Assembly: GCA_017515945.1 (NCBI GenBank)
Contig: JAFWDX010000319.1
Coordinates: 1 to 10,186 of the forward strand
DNA from: Blautia sp.
GTDB lineage: Bacteria > Bacillota > Clostridia > Lachnospirales > Lachnospiraceae
DNA: 10,186 nucleotides
Direction of reading: 5' to 3'
The position numbers were made by a program, and so were the translations under genes. The first letter of the stretch is position 1, and every line of letters starts with the position of its first letter. Below are positions 5,475 to 10,186 of the stretch, piece after piece. The notes below the pieces were generated by a model, which ran no database searches, was not told where the DNA came from, and saw only the letters and a list, made by a program, of their open reading frames with translations.

Positions 5475-6533
5475 ATGAAAGCAAAACAGTTAACAGCGGT
5501 TTTATGTGCGGCAGCAGTGGTATGTTCCGGAATGGCAGTCTACGCAGAAGAATTTAATCCGGATCAGGTTGAAGGCGCAATGACGATCGAGGACGTACGC
5601 GCTGAGTTCGGCGAGGAAGTTCCGGTTGCCAACGGCATCACCTTCGGAGGCGTTATGAAATCCCTTTCCAATGAATTCTGGCGCACACTGGAAGAAGGCT
5701 ATCATGCCGCAGAGGAAAAGGTACAGGCTGCAGGCGCCGATTACTCCATCATGATCGACGCGACCACAGACGAAGCTGATGAGATCGGCCAGCAGACCAT
5801 GACCAGCAATATGGTCAACCAGGGCGTGACCGCTATCCTGGCTTCTCCGATTTCCGACTCCAACCTGACATCCGCTGTTGAGGATGCACAGGATCAGGGT
5901 ATCCCGGTATTCAACGTAAACGACGGTCTGATCGCGGCAGCTGAGTATTATGTAGGACCGAACGCTTATCAGAACGGTCTCCTTGCAGCTGAATGGCTTT
6001 CCAATAAGCTCGGCGATGAAGGTCAGGTTGCCATCGTCATCGGCATGCCCAAGGCTTTCGCGGCCCGTGAGAGAACCGCAGGCTTCAAAGACTGGATCGC
6101 AGAGAACAACTCCGGACTGGAAGTTATCGCAGAGCAGAACGCTGACTGGGATCGTCAGACAGCCAAGAACCTGGCCGCTACCTGGATCCAGCAGAACCCG
6201 GATCTGAAGGGAATCTTCTGCAACAACGATACAATGGCCCTCGGCGTAGTGGAAGCTGTTGAAGAGGCAGAGGCTGACATCCTGGTTGTCGGCGTAGACG
6301 GCATCGGCGAAGCTTATGATTCCATCCGTGCAGGCAAGCTGGATGCGACCGTTGACTCCTTCCCGTTCTATATGTCCCAGGTTGCCACAGAGTGTGCGCT
6401 CCGTGTCATGGCCGGCCAGGAACTCCCGAGAGTCGTGGCAACTCCTCAGGCTCTGATCGATTCCGAGAACGTGGACACCGAAGCTGCCGAGATCATCGGC
6501 TGGACCGACCCGACCTACGTTGCTGCTGAATAA
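5475..6533 (+). CDS. alsB: Ribose/allose-type ABC transporter substrate-binding protein
   Basis: This 352-aa extracytoplasmic protein captures the sugar for the importer encoded downstream. A signal peptide has KAKQ at residues 2-5, a hydrophobic core at about 6-22 and a probable cleavage site VYA-EE after residue 24. C11 and C17 do not sit in a normal lipobox, so lipid anchoring is not evident, which is unusual for a Gram-positive binding protein. The mature part is a type I periplasmic-binding fold: MKSLSNEFW (61-69), ASPISDSNL (123-131), FNVNDG (146-151), ADWDR (223-227), NNDTMALGVVEA (250-261) and VVGVDGIGEA (271-280). SNxFW and ADWDR match E. coli AlsB better than RbsB (ADFDR). AAAAGGAGAG sets the start. 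Codons appear biased toward common ones, as expected for high expression. Confidence 0.85.
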   Translation: MKAKQLTAVLCAAAVVCSGMAVYAEEFNPDQVEGAMTIEDVRAEFGEEVPVANGITFGGVMKSLSNEFWRTLEEGYHAAEEKVQAAGADYSIMIDATTDEADEIGQQTMTSNMVNQGVTAILASPISDSNLTSAVEDAQDQGIPVFNVNDGLIAAAEYYVGPNAYQNGLLAAEWLSNKLGDEGQVAIVIGMPKAFAARERTAGFKDWIAENNSGLEVIAEQNADWDRQTAKNLAATWIQQNPDLKGIFCNNDTMALGVVEAVEEAEADILVVGVDGIGEAYDSIRAGKLDATVDSFPFYMSQVATECALRVMAGQELPRVVATPQALIDSENVDTEAAEIIGWTDPTYVAAE

Positions 6534-6549
6534 GGCGGCATGTGAAGAA

Positions 6550-6690
6550 CGTCTGAATATGTGAGCTGCACGTATTCAGACGCTCTGAAAGAAAAACAGC
6601 AGAACAAACAGTGCCTGAGACGGAACAGCTTCAGGTATGGTTGTGAGACGTAAATGGCAGATAGGAGATTAAGTTGCTTATCTGCCATTT
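6550..6690 (+). other. Intercistronic stem-loops between binding protein and ATPase
   Basis: Three hairpins fill most of the 195-base gap. The first pairs 6550-6563 with 6569-6582 (14 bp with one G-U pair, 5-base loop), 16 bases after the alsB stop. The second is short (CCTGA 6614-6618 with TCAGG 6631-6635). The third is a perfect 12-bp stem 6652-6663/6679-6690. None has a clear U-run. Such stems after binding-protein genes typically protect the upstream mRNA from 3' exonucleases and reduce downstream expression, which gives more binding protein than membrane components. Confidence 0.7.
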
Positions 6691-6728
6691 TCCATAGAAA
6701 AGCGAGCAGATCGCAAAAGGAGGCAGAA

Positions 6729-8228
6729 GTGGCAAAGGCGGTTGAATTTGTCAAGATCAATAAACGCTTCCCGGGAGTACATGTACTGAAAGATATTTCC
6801 TTTTCGGTTGAGGAAGGGGAGGTTCACGCTCTTCTGGGAGAAAACGGTGCGGGAAAATCCACACTGCTGAATATTCTGCATGGCGTATATCCTGAATATG
6901 AAGGTTCGGTAATCCTGCACGGAAAAGAAGTACATTTCAAGGACGCAAACGATGCGATCGTAAACGGAAATATCTCAAAAGTGCATCAGGAGACACTGGT
7001 GGTCAAGGATCTCACGGTAGGCCAGAATGTCACACTGGGATATGAACCGAAAAAGGGAATGTTTGTGGACTTCGCGAAAATGAACAGTGACGTGGACGCG
7101 ATCCTCAAGGAACTCAACTGTAAATTCTCCGCCGCGGATCTTGTCGCAAATCTGACATCCGGTGAGATGCAGATGCTGGCGATCGCGAGGGCGCTGTATC
7201 ATCATTCCAATATCATTTCGCTGGATGAGCCCACCGCTTCTCTGACGCTTAAGGAGACGGACGCACTGTTCGATGTCATCCGCAAGCTGAAATCCCAGGG
7301 TGTTACGATCCTTTACGTCAGCCATCATCTGGAAGAAATCTTTCAGATATGCGACAGAGCTTCCATCCTCCGGGACGGCGAGTATATCGAAACCCTTGAC
7401 ATCGCAAAGACGACCAGGGACGAACTGATCCACTCCATGGTGGGACGCAACGTGGCGGCCGTGGCCGGAAGGCTCAGGCCCAGCCCGAGGACCGAAGAGG
7501 TGGTCCTCAAGGTGGAACACCTTTCCAGCGGCAGCAATTTTGAGGATGTCAGCTTTGAGCTCCACAAAGGAGAGATCCTCGGATTCTTCGGTCTGGTCGG
7601 CGCAGGCCGTACGGAAGTCATGCGGACGATCTTCGGAGCGGACCGCAAGACCGGCGGCGAGGTGTACCTCCACGGCAAAAAGCTGGAAAGCGCATGGAAC
7701 ACCACGAAGGCCCTTCACGCAGGGCTGGGACTTGTCCCGGAAGACCGCAAGACCCAGGGCTTTATGGCACTCTCTGACAATACGGACAATATCGCCATCT
7801 CAAGTCTTGAAAAGTATATGACCGGACTTTTTGTTGATCAGAACAAGAAAAACAAAAACGCGGCCCGTTATTTCGAGGAAATGGATGTGCATCCGAGGCG
7901 GATCGATTATCTGACCAGGAACATGTCGGGCGGAAACCAGCAGAAGGTCATCCTGAGCAGATGGATGTCCGCGGAGACGGAAATACTTATTTTTGACGAA
8001 CCTACCAAGGGTGTGGACGTGGCCGCCAAGGCGGAGATCTATCGACTGATGGAAGACATGGTGGCACAGGGCAAGAGTCTGATCGTCGTTTCGTCGGAGC
8101 TGCCTGAGGTCATGGGACTCAGCGACCGGCTGATCGTCATGAGCGAGGGAAAGATCACCGGCGAGCTCACGGATAAAGAACAGTATCAGGAAGACGTCAT
8201 CATGAACTATGCCATAGGAGGAAATTGA
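6729..8228 (+). CDS. alsA: Sugar ABC transporter double ATPase, RbsA/AlsA type
   Basis: This 499-aa protein has two fused ABC domains and powers ribose/allose-type uptake on the inner face of the membrane. Domain 1 has Walker A GENGAGKST (37-45), signature LTSGE (142-146), Walker B with SLDEPTAS (164-171) and a switch histidine near 199. Domain 2 has the degenerate Walker A GLVGAGRTE (288-296) normal in this family, signature MSGGNQQ (399-405) and LIFDEPTKGVD (420-430). The GTG at 6729 is chosen because AAAGGAGG (6716-6723) lies 5 bases upstream and the protein then has family length. An in-frame ATG at 6654 would add 25 residues encoded by a hairpin and has no good ribosome binding site. The permease starts 1 base after the stop. 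Confidence 0.9.
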   Translation: MAKAVEFVKINKRFPGVHVLKDISFSVEEGEVHALLGENGAGKSTLLNILHGVYPEYEGSVILHGKEVHFKDANDAIVNGNISKVHQETLVVKDLTVGQNVTLGYEPKKGMFVDFAKMNSDVDAILKELNCKFSAADLVANLTSGEMQMLAIARALYHHSNIISLDEPTASLTLKETDALFDVIRKLKSQGVTILYVSHHLEEIFQICDRASILRDGEYIETLDIAKTTRDELIHSMVGRNVAAVAGRLRPSPRTEEVVLKVEHLSSGSNFEDVSFELHKGEILGFFGLVGAGRTEVMRTIFGADRKTGGEVYLHGKKLESAWNTTKALHAGLGLVPEDRKTQGFMALSDNTDNIAISSLEKYMTGLFVDQNKKNKNAARYFEEMDVHPRRIDYLTRNMSGGNQQKVILSRWMSAETEILIFDEPTKGVDVAAKAEIYRLMEDMVAQGKSLIVVSSELPEVMGLSDRLIVMSEGKITGELTDKEQYQEDVIMNYAIGGN

Positions 8229-8229
8229 G

Positions 8230-9198
8230 ATGAGCCGTTTTATCAGCAAAAACAAGAGAGAACTGGTCGTTTTTCTGGCCACGCTGGCCATGGCTGCCGC
8301 TTTTACGATCATGAACCCGGCTTTTATCAGATGGAATAACATTCTTACGGTCTTTCAGCAGATGGTGCTGAACGGTGTGCTGGCAGTCGGCATCATGTTC
8401 GCCATTATTACGGGCGGCATTGACCTGTCCATCGGATGTACATATGCGATCACCGGTATCTGTGTGGCCTGGTGTACGGTACACAGCGTCAATCCGTTCA
8501 TCTCCATTGCCATCGGTCTGATCATCGGCGCGGTCCTCGGCGCTTTCAACGGCTTCCTGGTGACCGGCCTGAAGCTGCAGCCCTTCATCGCGACGCTGGG
8601 TACCATGAGTCTTTACCGTGGTATTGCCTACGTGGTGACAGGCGGTATTCCTGTGACCAGCGTACCGGATTCCTACAGAAATATCTTTAACGGAAAAATG
8701 TTCGCGGGCATCCGTTTCTATGTGCTCGTCATGATCGTACTGTTTATCGTAGCCTACATCATTCTGGCCAAGACCCGCACAGGTGCTTATCTGTACGCGG
8801 TGGGCGGAAATGAAGAGGCGGCCAAGCTTTCCGGTGTGAATGTCATCAAGACGAAATATATCGCCTACATCGTCTGCGGCGCCTGCGCGGCCATCGCCGG
8901 CATGATCATGCTGGCTTCCCTGGGATCCGCGGAAGCTACGGCAGGTACAGGATATGAAACAAACGCCATCGCCGCGGCTGCGATCGGCGGCACCCGTATG
9001 GCAGGCGGACGCGGTTCCGCTCTCGGTACCTTTATCGGTGCCCTGATGCTGGCTGTCCTGAAGGTCGGCATGGTTGTCATCAATGTGGACTCCTTCTGGC
9101 AGTACATTGTGACAGGTCTCATCATTATTGTGGCTTCATACTTCGAGTTTATGCAGGAAGACATAAAGGCATTTATGGCACGCAGAAAGAATAAATGA
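8230..9198 (+). CDS. alsC: Sugar ABC transporter permease, RbsC/AlsC type
   Basis: This 322-aa membrane protein forms the translocation channel, probably as a homodimer, with the ATPase of the preceding gene. There are about eight to ten hydrophobic segments, including residues 13-29, 44-62, 70-84, 90-113, 163-180, 210-230, 245-257, 266-285 and 291-306. Family marks are TGGIDLSIG (61-69), PFIATLGTMSLYRG (118-131), the cytoplasmic coupling segment GGNEEAAKLSGVNV (192-205) that contacts the ATPase, and GGTRMAGGRGS (253-263). The ATG follows the alsA stop by one base, and its AGGAGG site lies within the alsA 3' end, so the two are translationally coupled. Length is normal for the family. Confidence 0.9.
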   Translation: MSRFISKNKRELVVFLATLAMAAAFTIMNPAFIRWNNILTVFQQMVLNGVLAVGIMFAIITGGIDLSIGCTYAITGICVAWCTVHSVNPFISIAIGLIIGAVLGAFNGFLVTGLKLQPFIATLGTMSLYRGIAYVVTGGIPVTSVPDSYRNIFNGKMFAGIRFYVLVMIVLFIVAYIILAKTRTGAYLYAVGGNEEAAKLSGVNVIKTKYIAYIVCGACAAIAGMIMLASLGSAEATAGTGYETNAIAAAAIGGTRMAGGRGSALGTFIGALMLAVLKVGMVVINVDSFWQYIVTGLIIIVASYFEFMQEDIKAFMARRKNK

Positions 9199-9231
9199 TG
9201 ACCGATCATGTATGAGAAAAGGAGCAGAGCT

Positions 9232-10131
9232 ATGAGAAACAAGGTGCTGGTCGTCGGCAGCATGAATTATGATATCATTCTCAAGGCGAAAAGGCTTCCC
9301 GAAGAGGGCGAGACAATGCCGGTATCGGGCTGCACCTTCGCAGCCGGAGGAAAAGGAGCCAATCAGGCAGTCCAGGCGGCGAAGCTGGGCCTGGAAACCT
9401 ATTTTGTGGGCTGCGTCGGAACCGATCCCATGGGAGACTTTCTGTATAATACGGCTGCAGAGTACGGACTTCACACGGAGTATATCCACAGAACATCCGC
9501 ACCGACCGGCCTTGGACTCGTTCATGCCCTGGAAGACGGCAGCGTGCACGCCAGCATCGTGCGTGGGGCCAATTTCGAGATCACCCGTGAGGATATCGAC
9601 GCCGTTGAACCGCTGATGGATGAGACGGGGATCGTGATCCTGCAGATGGAGATTCCCCTTGAGATCAACCGCTACGTGATCGACAAGGCAAAGGCGCATG
9701 GCTGCAAGGTGCTCCTGAACGCGGCTCCCGCGGAACCGTTTGAAAAGGAATACCTTGCAAAATGTGACATTCTGGTGGTAAACGAGGTGGAGGCTGCCTT
9801 TTACGCGGACAGGACAGCGGGTTCCCTCTCAGAGGGCTGCGCCATGGCGGACGAGATGGCTGCGGAGCTTCACAATACCGTCGTGATCACGATGGGCAGC
9901 GAAGGCGCCGCGGTGAGCGACGGAAACAGACATGAAGAGATCCCTTCAATGAAGGTAAACGCCGTCGAGACGACAGGCGCGGGGGATTCCTTTATCGGCG
10001 GGATCACGTATGCCGTGATGAACGGGATGGATATCATGGAGGCCTGTCGCTTTGCCACAAGGTGCAGTGCCATCACAGTGACACGCCCCGGCGCTCAGAA
10101 TTCCATGCCGGTGCTGTCGGAAGTGCTTTAA
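9232..10131 (+). CDS. rbsK: PfkB-family carbohydrate kinase, ribokinase-like
   Basis: This 299-aa cytoplasmic kinase of the ribokinase fold is predicted to phosphorylate ribose or a related ketose/aldose at C5 or C6. The N-terminal VLVVGSMNYD is the first strand with the substrate aspartate, the first PfkB signature FAAGGKGANQA and the glycine-rich pair are at about residues 34-44, ILQMEIP and NAAPAEP in the middle are typical, VVNEVEA matches the ribokinase NExE region, and ETTGAGDSFIGG near the C terminus carries the catalytic Asp of GAGD. The usual DTTGAGD reads ETTGAGD here. ATG 9232 is chosen because AAAAGGAG (9217-9224) precedes it by 7 bases; an in-frame ATG at 9208 has no such site. 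As the last gene of the importer operon, it suits ribose, allulose or another transported sugar. Confidence 0.85.
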   Translation: MRNKVLVVGSMNYDIILKAKRLPEEGETMPVSGCTFAAGGKGANQAVQAAKLGLETYFVGCVGTDPMGDFLYNTAAEYGLHTEYIHRTSAPTGLGLVHALEDGSVHASIVRGANFEITREDIDAVEPLMDETGIVILQMEIPLEINRYVIDKAKAHGCKVLLNAAPAEPFEKEYLAKCDILVVNEVEAAFYADRTAGSLSEGCAMADEMAAELHNTVVITMGSEGAAVSDGNRHEEIPSMKVNAVETTGAGDSFIGGITYAVMNGMDIMEACRFATRCSAITVTRPGAQNSMPVLSEVL

Positions 10132-10186
10132 TAAGCTTTGAGTCTGATGGGGTCAGGCCCTCCAAACATTTTGTGAACAGCGTTCA
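10132..10186. repeat. Possible start of another repeat element after rbsK
   Basis: After the rbsK stop, TTGAGTCTGATGGGGTCAGG (10138-10157) recalls the TGAGTC and GGGnC-CAGG pieces of the REP-like elements, and GTGAACAGC (10172-10180) matches the start of the last array unit at 686-694. The window ends before this can be judged. No terminator is seen. Confidence 0.25.

Noticed and set aside
6654..6728. Upstream ATG extending the ABC ATPase by 25 residues
   Set aside because: The extension is encoded by a 12-bp hairpin and lacks a ribosome binding site, while GTG at 6729 has AAAGGAGG 5 bases upstream and gives family length.
6975..7718. Minus-strand ORF of 247 codons
   Set aside because: It is antisense to the ATPase gene, whose ABC motifs are unmistakable; the reverse product resembles no family.
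9208..9231. Upstream ATG for the ribokinase
   Set aside because: The AAAAGGAG site at 9217-9224 lies downstream of it and points to ATG 9232, which also fits the ribokinase N terminus.

Overview
The window looks like a chromosomal carbohydrate-utilisation locus from a low-to-mid GC Gram-positive Clostridia, probably Lachnospiraceae-like. The reasons are strong AGGAGG-type ribosome binding sites, consensus sigma-A promoters (TTGACA with TATATT or TAATAT), GTG/ATG starts, tightly coupled genes and the codon style. The taxonomic call is inference; no rRNA gene or other taxonomic marker is present.

Layout. Bases 1-733 have no gene. They hold a very large branched palindrome (38-348) next to a degenerate tandem repeat array (349-733). 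A sigma-A promoter (746-774) follows, with a LacI-type operator just downstream (784-801). Next come about 115-180 bases of highly foldable leader (804-980) and a second, identical operator (993-1010). Transcription unit 1 then encodes an allose kinase (alsK), a ribose/allose-6-phosphate isomerase (rpiB/alsI), an allulose-6-phosphate 3-epimerase (alsE) and a LacI-like protein that has the sugar-binding domain but no DNA-binding domain. After it come palindromic REP-like repeats, a 150-bp second copy of the 3' end of the lacI-like gene, and an AT-rich promoter region (3936-4514). Transcription unit 2 encodes a TIM-barrel sugar isomerase/epimerase, a complete ribose/allose-type ABC importer (binding protein, double-ATPase, permease) and a PfkB ribokinase-like kinase. 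All genes are on the plus strand.

How the genes work together. The importer is most like the E. coli AlsBAC/RbsBAC class. Imported D-allose would be phosphorylated by AlsK, isomerised by the RpiB-type enzyme to D-allulose-6-phosphate, and epimerised by AlsE to fructose-6-phosphate. The extra isomerase and the ribokinase could form a parallel branch (allose or another aldose to ketose, then ketose-6-phosphate, then AlsE), or could allow ribose use through the same transporter and RpiB. This route is inferred from family membership and gene order.

The most unusual features are: the 311-base four-way-junction palindrome; the foldable leader between two in-phase operators; the headless LacI-like protein; and the lacI 3' fragment, whose differences from the intact copy are nearly all synonymous, so it came from a functional relative rather than decaying in place.
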